DNA of 41,558 bases from Candidatus Krumholzibacteriota bacterium. GTDB taxonomy: Bacteria; Krumholzibacteriota; Krumholzibacteriia; JAJRXK01. The stretch's first letter is position 1; every line of letters starts with the position of its first letter. Positions 24,235 to 31,920 of this stretch are shown in pieces. A program made the position numbers and the translations under genes. The stretch lies in assembly GCA_024276305.1 (NCBI GenBank), contig JAJRXK010000053.1:1-41558 (forward strand). The letters run 5' to 3'. The notes beneath the pieces are model-generated. The model saw nothing but the letters and a program-made list of their open reading frames with translations, ran no database searches and was not told the DNA's origin.

Positions 24235-25713
24235 TCAGCCCGCGCGAGCGCGGGGCATCTCGAAGAGGGACTCCCCGCGGGGAACTTGGTCGACACTGCG
24301 GTACCACCGCGCCTCGAAGCGTTCGGCGGCCCACCAATCGCTCCAGAAACGCATCGCCGCGAAGTCGCTGAGCTCGACCGAAGTCGGCGGTGAGATCCCG
24401 GTGATCTGGCCGAGGATCTGCCGGATGAAGGCCTGGACCTGGGGCCAGGGAATCACCACCCAATCGCCCCGGAAGTCGCGGCGGGGCAGGAGGAGGCGAC
24501 GTCGGTAGGAGAAGTTGAATCCCGCCGCGAGGGCCTCCTCCCGATCCATCTCCAGGAGCTCCATCAATTCGGCCACGATCGGCGCGTGCTCCGGCCCCAG
24601 CTGCTCGACCAGGAAGTCCCGGCTCCCGAGGGTCACGTAGAGCTTGCGCACCCAGGAGGCGATGGCGACTCCACCCTCGGCCACACTGCGGTCGAGCCCT
24701 TCCATCCAGGGGTCGAGAGTGGGAGAGGCCCGAGGATCTCGCCAGTAGCGCGCTTGGAACCGGGCCCTCTGCCACCAGGAGACCCAGTCGTTGCGCAGAG
24801 CCCGCTCGTCGGCCCCGCTGGCGATGTGCCCCGTCACTCGATCGAGGATCTGCCGGGCGATGCCTCGCAGATCTTCGATGCGATGCCCCAGATTCTTCCC
24901 CAATTCCGGAGACCAATGCCGACCTTCGATCCCGCTCTGCGCGAAGCTCACCCCGTCGATCCGCTGGACCTGCACACACTCGGCGGCGAGATAGGCGTGG
25001 TCGCCCTCGTTGAGGGCCTCCAGGAAGAGGCGAAGGCGCAGTCCGCTCCCGTCGAGACGGGCCAGCAGTCTCAGCCCGGACCAGGTCGTGTCGACCGGCA
25101 CCTCGGCCACTTTGGCCAGCCACTCTCCGGGGTCGGGGATCCGCCGAGGATCGTGAGTGAGACGAGGGTCGTCTCCCCGGTCGATCCACCACCGGCGAAA
25201 GACGTCGACCTGCGCTCCCACCTCCGAGGGGCGAGCCGAACGACCCTCCGGACGCAGCGCCTCCCACTCGCGAAGCGCTCGGAGATCGCGGGCCTTCGAC
25301 AGGTCGAAGGCGATGCGGGAGAGGAGTTCGACGCCCACCTCTCGAACCCGGGCCCAGGCGGGGGGGCGCTCCTCGGGCGGCAAACCGAAGTCACGAATCA
25401 CATAGAGCTCGGGGAGCTGTCGATGGGCCTCGGGCTCGGGCAAGGTCACGAAGGCCAGAAGGGAATCGGTCACAACCCGCGAAGTGGTGTCGGCGACGGC
25501 CAGTACCCGCTCCCGCGCCGCCTCGTCGGCCGCGAGGCGGAAGAGGGCTTCCGGCAACCCGGTTCCGGCCGGAATCAACGTCTCGACCCCGGCCCGCTGC
25601 CAGAGGGATTCGAGGGCGGCCTGAAAAGAACGAGCGGGAGCGGGGGCGGCCGAGGCGAGAGATCCTCCCAGCACCACCGCAGTCCACACACTCAGGATGA
25701 TGAGCCCTCTCAT
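24235..25713 (-). CDS. exported Trp-rich repeat protein, unknown function
   Basis: A 492-residue protein that I do not recognise. It has a signal peptide (LIILSVWTAVVLGGSLASAA, about 4-23). The mature part is rich in Trp, Arg and Asp/Glu and holds at least three copies of a W-W motif with aromatic follow-up: DVFRRWWIDRGDDPRL, DWVSWWQRARFQARYWRDP and RFWSDWWAAERFEARWYRS. The region between copies is helical in character. The start ATG 25713 overlaps the GT2 stop as ATGA. It sits between a glycosyltransferase and a two-component system in one operon, so it may be an envelope or sensor accessory protein. Confidence 0.72.
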   Translation of the reverse strand: MRGLIILSVWTAVVLGGSLASAAPAPARSFQAALESLWQRAGVETLIPAGTGLPEALFRLAADEAARERVLAVADTTSRVVTDSLLAFVTLPEPEAHRQLPELYVIRDFGLPPEERPPAWARVREVGVELLSRIAFDLSKARDLRALREWEALRPEGRSARPSEVGAQVDVFRRWWIDRGDDPRLTHDPRRIPDPGEWLAKVAEVPVDTTWSGLRLLARLDGSGLRLRLFLEALNEGDHAYLAAECVQVQRIDGVSFAQSGIEGRHWSPELGKNLGHRIEDLRGIARQILDRVTGHIASGADERALRNDWVSWWQRARFQARYWRDPRASPTLDPWMEGLDRSVAEGGVAIASWVRKLYVTLGSRDFLVEQLGPEHAPIVAELMELLEMDREEALAAGFNFSYRRRLLLPRRDFRGDWVVIPWPQVQAFIRQILGQITGISPPTSVELSDFAAMRFWSDWWAAERFEARWYRSVDQVPRGESLFEMPRARAG

Positions 25714-26696
25714 GCATCGACCTTCGTGGAGGTGGGTTGAAGGTCCGAGGGCGCGGGGCCGGTGGCGCCGCACTGATAATCGCGCCAGGCCGCGCGGAGG
25801 GCCCGCCATCCGGAGACCCCGATCCCACTCAGGAGAGCCGGGCGCCAGAGCCTCAGCCAGAGCACCGCCACCGCCCGCCGGCTGGGTGCTCCCTCCGGGC
25901 CGTGGCGCCGCACCAGGGTCAGGCGACTGCGGAGGTTGTAGTAGAGAAAGAGAGGGCTCGACACCCGAGTCGTGGCCGACACCTTGTGGCGCAAGCGGGA
26001 GGACTCGGCCACCGCGACCTCGTAGCCCTGGGCTTTGGCTCTCAGACACAGATCGACATCCTCGCAGAAGTGGAAGTAGGTCTCGTCCAACGCCCCCACC
26101 TCCTCGAGGAGCGATCGACGCAGAAGCATGGTGCAGCCGGTCACGTAGAACTGGCGATGCCCCGAGGCTCTCAGATCTTCCCGACCCACGGGTTTCTGCA
26201 GGTGGCGCACCCAACCGGTCGAGATGTCGAAGAATCCGCCGCCATAGGCCCACAGGCGCCCGGGTTCTTCCTCATACGCAATGCTCGACCCTACGATTCC
26301 CACTTTGGGATCCGCGTCGGCCATCTCGACCAGGGGACCGAGAAAATCGGGGTCGACCACGGTGTCGTTGTTCAGCAGGACCACATGGTCCGCCCCGCGC
26401 TCGAGGGCCCAACGGATCCCGGCGTTGTTGCCGCCGGCAAATCCCAGGTTGGCTCCGGTCTGCAGCAGAGGGTATTGGGGGAAGGCCTCTCGGATGGCCT
26501 CTTCACTGCCATCCGTACTGCCGTTGTCCACCACGAGGACCGTGAACTCTTGGTAGTCGACGCGGGACAGACTGTCCAGACACTCGAGGGTGTCCTCCCG
26601 TCCGTTCCAATTCAGAACCACCACGATCACGCGCGGATTCGCCAATCCCATCCCCCGCTCCGGCCGAGACATGATTTTGTGAAGGGCCTTTGCCAT
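25710..26696 (-). CDS. family 2 glycosyltransferase
   Basis: A 328-residue GT-A enzyme that moves a sugar from a nucleotide donor to a glycan or lipid acceptor. Motifs are in order: VVVLNWNGREDTLECLDSL (about 24-42), VVDNGSTDGS, LGFAGGNNAGI, LLNNDTVVDPDF (the DxD-equivalent region) and the acceptor/base segment ETYFHFCEDVDLCLRAKAQG (about 213-232). It resembles rhamnosyltransferase-like GT2 proteins of surface polysaccharide pathways. The C-terminal part (YYNLRSRLTLVRRHG) is typical. The acceptor is unknown. The start ATG 26696 is only 29 bases from the divergent DUF1684 start, so any promoter must extend into that gene. First gene of the operon with the Trp-rich protein and the two-component pair. 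Confidence 0.9.
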   Translation of the reverse strand: MAKALHKIMSRPERGMGLANPRVIVVVLNWNGREDTLECLDSLSRVDYQEFTVLVVDNGSTDGSEEAIREAFPQYPLLQTGANLGFAGGNNAGIRWALERGADHVVLLNNDTVVDPDFLGPLVEMADADPKVGIVGSSIAYEEEPGRLWAYGGGFFDISTGWVRHLQKPVGREDLRASGHRQFYVTGCTMLLRRSLLEEVGALDETYFHFCEDVDLCLRAKAQGYEVAVAESSRLRHKVSATTRVSSPLFLYYNLRSRLTLVRRHGPEGAPSRRAVAVLWLRLWRPALLSGIGVSGWRALRAAWRDYQCGATGPAPSDLQPTSTKVDA

Positions 26697-26725
26697 CCAC
26701 GCCTGCCAACGCTACGCTAAGGCTC

Positions 26726-27415
26726 ATGAACCTGCTACACCAAGCCCCCACCGCCCTTTTCTTCGGCACCCTCTTGGGTCTCGGGAGTCTGGGCTGCCAG
26801 TCCTCGAATCCCGATCTGGCCCAGGTGGCGAAGATCGAGGATCGGGCGGCCTACATCTCTCGAATCGAAGCCGATCGCCGCGAACGCGAGACCTTCTTCC
26901 GCAACTCCGAGCAGAGCCCGGTGCCTGCGGAGATCCGACCGACATGGTCCGGCCTCGAATTCTATCCCGTCGACCCGAATCTGCGACTCGAGGCGCCGTT
27001 GGTGCGCAAGACCACCGGACGCGAATTCGCAATGGCCACGAGCACCGGAGAGCAGCGTCCTTGCCGCGAGATCGGCTACTTCCTGGTGGACCTGGGAGCG
27101 GGCGAAGAACAGCTGCCGGTCTACGAGTTCCTGAACGAGGAGGATGCCGACGCAGACCTCTTCCTGCCCTTCACCGATGCCACCACCGACGACGAGGAGA
27201 CCTATCCGGCCGGCCGCTACCTCAACGTCGCTTCGCTGGGCCGGGGCAGATATCTCCTGGACTTCAACCTGGCCTACAATCCCTACTGCGCCTACGGCGG
27301 GGCCTGGGATTGCCCCGTCGCCCCGCCCGAAAACCACCTCGAGGCCGCGGTCCGGGTGGGAGAGAAGGGCTGGTATCGGGAGTCGGAAGAGGAAGTCGGA
27401 TCTAGCTCCGATTGA
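26726..27415 (+). CDS. DUF1684 family lipoprotein
   Basis: A 229-residue protein. It has a lipoprotein-like signal ending GLGSLGCQSS (Cys about 24), then the DUF1684 pattern: helix with RRERETFFRNSEQSPVP (about 51-67), the WSGLEFYPVDPNLRLEA strand, the central GYFLVDLGAGEEQLPVYEF, LFLPFTDATT and the signature DFNLAYNPYCAYGGAWDCPV followed by PPENHLEAAVRVGEK (about 185-219). The family is widespread but its function is not established. The start at ATG 26726 keeps the signal peptide at the N terminus. The last 14 bases overlap the convergent sensor-kinase gene. Confidence 0.85.
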   Translation: MNLLHQAPTALFFGTLLGLGSLGCQSSNPDLAQVAKIEDRAAYISRIEADRRERETFFRNSEQSPVPAEIRPTWSGLEFYPVDPNLRLEAPLVRKTTGREFAMATSTGEQRPCREIGYFLVDLGAGEEQLPVYEFLNEEDADADLFLPFTDATTDDEETYPAGRYLNVASLGRGRYLLDFNLAYNPYCAYGGAWDCPVAPPENHLEAAVRVGEKGWYRESEEEVGSSSD

Positions 27416-29351
27416 GATAGAGGCGCACCGCGCCGCCATCCCGAGCCGCAGTGTCCACCCAGAGGCGCCAGGAGTCGGGCATGAGCCGCTCCAGCTTCTC
27501 CTGGAGCCGACGCAGGCCGCCGTCCTCGGGCAGTCTCTGAGGGTCGAAGCCCACCGGGAATCCCCCTCCATTGTCGAGGACTTCGACCTCGATGGTCTCC
27601 TCCTCCGCCTTCACGTGGATCTCCACCCTCCCCGTCCTCAGCTGCCGTCCCACCCCGTGGCGAAAGGCATTCTCGAGGAGAGGATGGAGAATCCCCCGGG
27701 GGACCGCTGGGTCGTCCACCCGCGGATCGACCCCTACCACCACCTCCAGACGGTTCCGGAGGCGGAGCTTTTCCAGGGCCAGATAGTCCTGAGCGAAGCG
27801 GAGCTCCCACGAGAGGGGCACGCGATCTCCTTCGTCGTCGAGGTGCTTCTGGATGCGATGGACGCGCCTCAGGACCTCGACCGCCACCTCCGGATCCCGG
27901 TCCGCCACGTCGTAGCCCACCTCTAGGACCTCCGCCATCCACTCCCGATCGATGGCCGCCTCGAGATCCCGAGGGGAAATCGGCGACCGAGAGGAGGGGC
28001 CCGGCTCCGGAGCCAGCTCTCCCTCCGGAACGACGGAGAGCGCCGCTTCATCCTCCGCCTCGCCGCGACGCAGCTGCACGATGGCCGCCGCCAGGAGCGA
28101 CGCCACGACCTCGAGGCGACGGAGTTCGGTGTCGAAGTAGGGGTAGAGATTCCGGCGTTCGCCCATCAGAAGCCACCCCACGGGGCTTCCCTCGCAGCGC
28201 AGCGGGAGCCGGATCCGAGTCGACGAGGGATCGACCTCTTCGGGGATCTGCTCTCCGACCACCACCTGGACCGAATGGGCGTGGAATTGTTCCGAGAGGT
28301 CGGATCCCACTCCGACCACCAATTCGGACAGACCCCGGGCCCGGCCCAATCTCCTCGCAAAAGCCCGCAGGAGATCGCTCAGCGTCGCCGACCGGGCGAA
28401 GAGCACCCGGTCTGCCCATCCCACCATCCGATTGCCCAGCCACGGTCCGCCGGCGACCGCCAGGAGCAGCACCCCGATCCGCAGACTGCTGGTCAGGTAG
28501 CGGCCGTAGCCCAGCGAGGCGAAGTGCATCCGGTTGTAGAGGAAATAGGCTCCCACCACCGCGACCGTCCAGGCCAGGAAGCGCAGCGCGGCCGAGACAT
28601 AGGCGTCGAGAAAGGAGAATTCGTAGCGGAGGAAGGCCAGGAAGACGCAGAAGGCCACGCTCTGGAGATTCAGCCAAGGCAAGAGGGCCAAGCTCACCCG
28701 GCGGGAATGGTCATCGTGCCACAGGGCGATCAATCCCAAGCTCAGACCCAGGCTCAGCAGAAGGGCCGCTCGTCCCAGGGCCGGAACGGGGATCTTGTCC
28801 TGCCCGGGCCGGGCCGGAAAGAGGACGAAGGTCATGAAGAGGAGGCTGCCCCCGAAGAGGTAGGCCGAGGTCGGCCCGATGGCCCCCCGCAGCCTCTCGA
28901 GGATGCCCCCGGTGGCAGCGCTGTCCGCCGCATAGAGGACCATTCCCACCGCCACTCCGCCGTAGGCGAGGGGGATGTAGGCGCGGCGACGACAGTGGAC
29001 GTGGGTGGTGATGGCAGCCCTCAGGCTGGGGGCCTGCCGACGATAGCGTCGTTCGAAGGTGGCGAAGAGCTGGAAGAAGAGGGCCAGCACCAGCCCCCCC
29101 ACCAGCAATTCCGCTCCGTGCAGGACAGAGAGCCACCGGGCCCGCAATTCCACCAACTGCAGGGTCTGGGTGTACTCGACGCCCTGGAGCAGGTGCCAGG
29201 CCGCGAGCATCCAATTGGCCGTCGCGAAGACCCTTACTTCGACCGCCCGATAGCCCCGACGCTGAATCGAAATGGCAAGACCAGCGTGAAGCGCAGCGGC
29301 AACGATATAGGCCAACAAGAAGGCGAGAGTGACGTCAGCCCGATCCATCAT
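27402..29351 (-). CDS. LytS-like membrane sensor with degenerate phospho-acceptor site
   Basis: A 649-residue protein. About eight to nine hydrophobic segments occupy residues 8-310. A GAF-like domain (about 325-435; LRAFARRLGRARGLSELVVG onward) and a His_kinase/HATPase region of the LytS/YehU type (about 456-645) follow. ELRFAQDYLALEKLRLRNRL, ILHPLLENAFRHG (N box, about 555-566) and VLDNGGGF (G box, about 592-598) are well conserved. The position where the family has NPHFLFN reads IDREWMAEVL (about 467-476), with no His. Autophosphorylation there is not possible, so it may act as a pseudokinase. A -10-like TATACT lies 10 bases upstream and no Shine-Dalgarno is seen. Confidence 0.82.
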   Translation of the reverse strand: MMDRADVTLAFLLAYIVAAALHAGLAISIQRRGYRAVEVRVFATANWMLAAWHLLQGVEYTQTLQLVELRARWLSVLHGAELLVGGLVLALFFQLFATFERRYRRQAPSLRAAITTHVHCRRRAYIPLAYGGVAVGMVLYAADSAATGGILERLRGAIGPTSAYLFGGSLLFMTFVLFPARPGQDKIPVPALGRAALLLSLGLSLGLIALWHDDHSRRVSLALLPWLNLQSVAFCVFLAFLRYEFSFLDAYVSAALRFLAWTVAVVGAYFLYNRMHFASLGYGRYLTSSLRIGVLLLAVAGGPWLGNRMVGWADRVLFARSATLSDLLRAFARRLGRARGLSELVVGVGSDLSEQFHAHSVQVVVGEQIPEEVDPSSTRIRLPLRCEGSPVGWLLMGERRNLYPYFDTELRRLEVVASLLAAAIVQLRRGEAEDEAALSVVPEGELAPEPGPSSRSPISPRDLEAAIDREWMAEVLEVGYDVADRDPEVAVEVLRRVHRIQKHLDDEGDRVPLSWELRFAQDYLALEKLRLRNRLEVVVGVDPRVDDPAVPRGILHPLLENAFRHGVGRQLRTGRVEIHVKAEEETIEVEVLDNGGGFPVGFDPQRLPEDGGLRRLQEKLERLMPDSWRLWVDTAARDGGAVRLYLNRS

Positions 29352-29361
29352 GGTGAGATCG

Positions 29362-29367
29362 AGTATA
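29362..29367 (-). promoter_or_regulatory. -10-like element next to the sensor start codon
   Basis: TATACT on the minus strand ends 10 bases before the first ATG (29351). Transcription would start about 4 bases before the ATG, suggesting a nearly leaderless message. No good -35 is visible 17 bases upstream. Confidence 0.3.
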
Positions 29368-29389
29368 GCAGACTCTCAGCGGGGGCCCA

Positions 29390-29869
29390 TCAGGCTTCGG
29401 CTCGGCCCGACGATCTCTTCTCGTTGTCCCGAAGCCGGTCAAGTACCGTACTCACGCCCTCGGCAAATCGGTTGAGAGCCGCGTCGTCGAGGTCGGAAAC
29501 CTGTTGCAGGAAGAAGTCCGATCCCCGGGGTTCGAGCCGATTCACGGTGGCGATCCCCTTGGGCGTCGCGAAGATCCGGAAGCTGCGTCGATCCTTGGCA
29601 TCGGGACGCCGGTCGATGAGGCCCTTCTTCTGGAGCCGCACCACCATCCCCGTCATGTTCTGCTTGCTCACGCAGAGCTGGCGGCAGAGCTCGGTCGGGG
29701 TCATTCCCGGTTCCCCCACCCGCGTCAGCATTCCCAGAGTGAGCCACTGGGCCGAGGTAATGTCCGCCTCCCGAGCCAGAGCACCACCCTGACGGTCGAG
29801 GAGATTGGCCAACCGGAGCGCATCGAGGAGGGCGCGCCTGGCGAGTCGGGCCCGTTCGAAGTCCTGCAT
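29390..29869 (-). CDS. MarR-family transcriptional regulator
   Basis: A 159-residue winged-helix dimer. Dimerisation helices flank the DNA-binding part, which has ITSAQWLTLGMLTRVGEPGM, the recognition segment TPTELCRQLCVSKQNMTGMV (about 57-76) and the wing KKGLIDRRPDAKDRRSFRIF (about 82-101). Such proteins repress transport or stress genes and respond to small aromatic ligands or oxidation. The target here is unknown; neighbours are the sensor protein (38 bases downstream) and queF upstream. A good promoter of its own is visible. Confidence 0.9.
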   Translation of the reverse strand: MQDFERARLARRALLDALRLANLLDRQGGALAREADITSAQWLTLGMLTRVGEPGMTPTELCRQLCVSKQNMTGMVVRLQKKGLIDRRPDAKDRRSFRIFATPKGIATVNRLEPRGSDFFLQQVSDLDDAALNRFAEGVSTVLDRLRDNEKRSSGRAEA

Positions 29870-29909
29870 CTCTCACCTTCCCGTCGTCCACGTGGAGGAT
29901 CTGGCGCCC

Positions 29910-29938
29910 AAGGTAGAGGGGGGCCGATATGCGAGCAA
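29910..29938 (-). promoter_or_regulatory. sigma70-like promoter of the marR-type gene
   Basis: On the minus strand TTGCTC (29938-29933), a 17-base spacer and TACCTT (29915-29910) lie about 40 bases before the regulator start codon. Confidence 0.45.
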
Positions 29939-29958
29939 GCCGCAGAAGCGTGATCTCG

Positions 29959-30312
29959 TCAGGATTCGTACTTCGCTTCCACCACCGTCCGGATCCCTCC
30001 CCGAACGTAGAAGTCGCTCTGCACCACCATCTTACGAGGATGAAGGGCCTTCACCAGGTCGTCCAGGATCTGGTTCGTCACCGCCTCGTGGAAGGTTCCG
30101 ACCTCCCGGAAGCTCCACATGTAGAGCTTCAGGGACTTCAGCTCCACGCACCGACGGTCGGGTACATAGCGAATGTGGAGGGTCGCGAAATCCGGTTGGC
30201 CGGTCTTCGGACAGAGGCAGGTGAACTCCGGAATCTCGAAGCGGATTTCGTAGTCGCGGTCGGGATGGGGATTCTCGAAGGTCTCGAGCTCCCGGGAGGG
30301 CTCGGTGGGCAT
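29959..30312 (-). CDS. queF: NADPH-dependent 7-cyano-7-deazaguanine reductase
   Basis: A 117-residue tunnelling-fold enzyme that reduces the nitrile preQ0 to preQ1 in queuosine biosynthesis. The active-site segment [16 protein letters not shown] (about 29-44) holds the catalytic Cys34 and Asp41 equivalents of the B. subtilis enzyme. [21 protein letters not shown] carries the NADPH-binding motif and the substrate Glu. The length fits a short unimodular type. The start is ATG 30312 with GGGAG upstream; a longer frame to 30408 is rejected because it crosses the porin terminator. The other queuosine genes are not in the window. Confidence 0.93.
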   Translation of the reverse strand: MPTEPSRELETFENPHPDRDYEIRFEIPEFTCLCPKTGQPDFATLHIRYVPDRRCVELKSLKLYMWSFREVGTFHEAVTNQILDDLVKALHPRKMVVQSDFYVRGGIRTVVEAKYES

Positions 30313-30365
30313 TCTCGGCTCCCTGCCCCGGTTGGGGCGGATGAGGGTCCACGGGGTCGAAATAG

Positions 30366-30390
30366 AAAAAGGGAGCCCCGGAGGGCTCCC
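30366..30390 (-). terminator. intrinsic terminator of the porin gene
   Basis: On the minus strand GGGAGCCC (30390-30383), the loop TCCG and GGGCTCCC (30378-30371) are followed directly by TTTTT (30370-30366). It lies 24 bases after the porin stop, the clearest rho-independent terminator in the window. Confidence 0.8.
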
Positions 30391-30414
30391 TCGCTTCGTT
30401 CTGGCCAATTGCGC

Positions 30415-31602
30415 CTAGAACTTGAAGGTCGCCTCGAGACGGCTCACCAGCGGCGAATCGTTGCCGAGGCTGAAGGCCTTGTCGAGGTTGTTCTGGACGA
30501 ACTCGCCGGTCACGCGGAAGCCGGCCTCGTTCTCCCAGAAGATGCCGCCGCTCCAGTCGAAGTTGAAGCCGGACATGCTCGTGTCGTTCTCGTTACCCAC
30601 GATGGTGTTCTCGTTGGAGCCGAAGATGTGATAGGCGTCGGCACCGAGAATCACGCCGAAGTGGTCGCTGACCTTCTGCGAACAGGCCGTCCGCAGTCCG
30701 GGGACCGCGAAGTTCTTGTTCTGGTCCTTACCACCGGCGGTGGGCTCGAACTTGGAAGTCATGTACTGGAGGTAGAACTCGGCGGAGACCTGACCGTCTG
30801 CGTCGTCCTTCAGCATCTGACCCACGTTGAGGAGTGCGCCGAAAGAGCTGAAGTCGTCGCTCTCGATGGTACCACCCGCATCGCGCTCGATCGAGCCACT
30901 GCCGATGAATCCGCCGAACTGATAGATCCAGTCGTTGTGGGTGTAGCGACCGTAGGCATCGAACATGAGGTCATCGTTGCCCAGATCGGTCGTCCCATTG
31001 TTGTTGGTGGTGCTGCCCTTGGCAAAGCTGGTGGCCACATCGAAGCCATTGCCATTGCCCCAAGTGAACTGGGCCCCAAAGGCCGTCGAGCTCTGCTCGG
31101 TGTTGGCAGTGTTGTCCTTCGTGCCGTTGTCGGCGAAGAATCCACCAATGGAGAAGGCGCCGTTGGTCAGGTTCCGCGCGAGCGCGAGATTGACCACTTG
31201 GCCATTGGTCAGGGCATTGTAGCCTCCGGCGTTCACGCCGGCCGAACCCGAAAGCAGCGGGGTCATCGAACCGAACATGAAGCGGCTGTTCTGCGAACCC
31301 AGATCCATGTCACGGACCCGGAAGAGCAGAGTGTTGTCGTCATCGTAATCCCAGATCAGGGTTCCCTGGGGCCCGTAGGGGCCGCCACTGCCGAGGGACT
31401 GGGTGTTCAGCTCGGAGTAGTTCCCGTAATCCTTGGCCCAATGGGTCCAAGTGTTCAGCTGCGCCGAGGTGTTCATGAGCGTCGAGCCCATCATGGCGCT
31501 GTGGGAGACCTCACCCGCCTGGCCGCCAGCAAGGGCCGCCGCCGGCAGAACGAAAGTGAGAGCCATGAGAAGCGCAGTCGCGCGCCAGAAAGCAGACTTC
31601 AT
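30415..31602 (-). CDS. outer-membrane beta-barrel porin-like protein
   Basis: A 395-residue exported protein. It has a signal peptide (ATALLMALTFVLPAAALAGG, about 8-27) and a mature part with alternating polar/apolar strands, many Asn/Gly/Asp turns and few charged runs (for example GGYNALTNGQVVNLALARNL, AFSIGGFFADNGTKDN and DLMFDAYGRYTHNDWIYQFG). The last residues RLEATFKF end in Phe, as in BAM-folded barrels. It probably is an abundant general porin: it has its own strong-looking promoter, a 5' leader and a T-rich terminator. The family is not identified; the substrate is unknown. The start is ATG 31602; the upstream frame extension is non-protein-like. Confidence 0.8.
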   Translation of the reverse strand: MKSAFWRATALLMALTFVLPAAALAGGQAGEVSHSAMMGSTLMNTSAQLNTWTHWAKDYGNYSELNTQSLGSGGPYGPQGTLIWDYDDDNTLLFRVRDMDLGSQNSRFMFGSMTPLLSGSAGVNAGGYNALTNGQVVNLALARNLTNGAFSIGGFFADNGTKDNTANTEQSSTAFGAQFTWGNGNGFDVATSFAKGSTTNNNGTTDLGNDDLMFDAYGRYTHNDWIYQFGGFIGSGSIERDAGGTIESDDFSSFGALLNVGQMLKDDADGQVSAEFYLQYMTSKFEPTAGGKDQNKNFAVPGLRTACSQKVSDHFGVILGADAYHIFGSNENTIVGNENDTSMSGFNFDWSGGIFWENEAGFRVTGEFVQNNLDKAFSLGNDSPLVSRLEATFKF

Positions 31603-31757
31603 GTTGAGCCAGCTCCTTGTTTGGTTATTCGACAAAGTCGTCACCGCAGGCGACGGACGACCGCTTCCCTCTTCGGTCGCTTCGCTTACGATGAAGCGGA
31701 CAGCTCCTGCCGGCACCGAGATGCGCTCGGCCGGCTGCCCGATCGTTCAGCGCGCAT

Positions 31758-31785
31758 ACACTAGTACGAGAAGGGAGAGTGTCAA
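31758..31785 (-). promoter_or_regulatory. porin promoter
   Basis: On the minus strand TTGACA (31785-31780), a 16-base spacer and TAGTGT (31763-31758) form a near-consensus promoter, leaving a 5' leader of about 150 bases before the porin ATG. Confidence 0.5.
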
Positions 31786-31826
31786 CGCCGAACTAACAAC
31801 ATTCTTCTCCTTCAGCGGTTTTTTCC

Positions 31827-31855
31827 TTGTCAATAGCCAAGAGTGAACTCATTAT
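31827..31855 (+). promoter_or_regulatory. promoter of the GT-C/TPR gene
   Basis: TTGTCA (31827-31832), a 17-base spacer and CATTAT (31850-31855) precede the next plus-strand gene by about 65 bases. Confidence 0.45.
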
Positions 31856-31920
31856 TAAAAGTTACATCTCCAATTGGCAGAATCTCTGCAACCACGCCGA
31901 TGCCCCCATCCCCGAAGCAC

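Larger units (their letters stand above)
31603..31920. other. divergent intergenic region between porin and GT-C genes
   Basis: A 318-base gap without a gene. Its right half (about 31743-31890) is distinctly AT-richer. It holds a minus-strand promoter for the porin and a plus-strand promoter for the glycosyltransferase-like gene, listed separately. I see no coding frame that looks like protein. Confidence 0.6.

Noticed and set aside
30313-30414. preQ1 riboswitch before queF
   Set aside because: The leader contains the porin terminator and a short GC-rich stretch. I see no preQ1-type pseudoknot aptamer.
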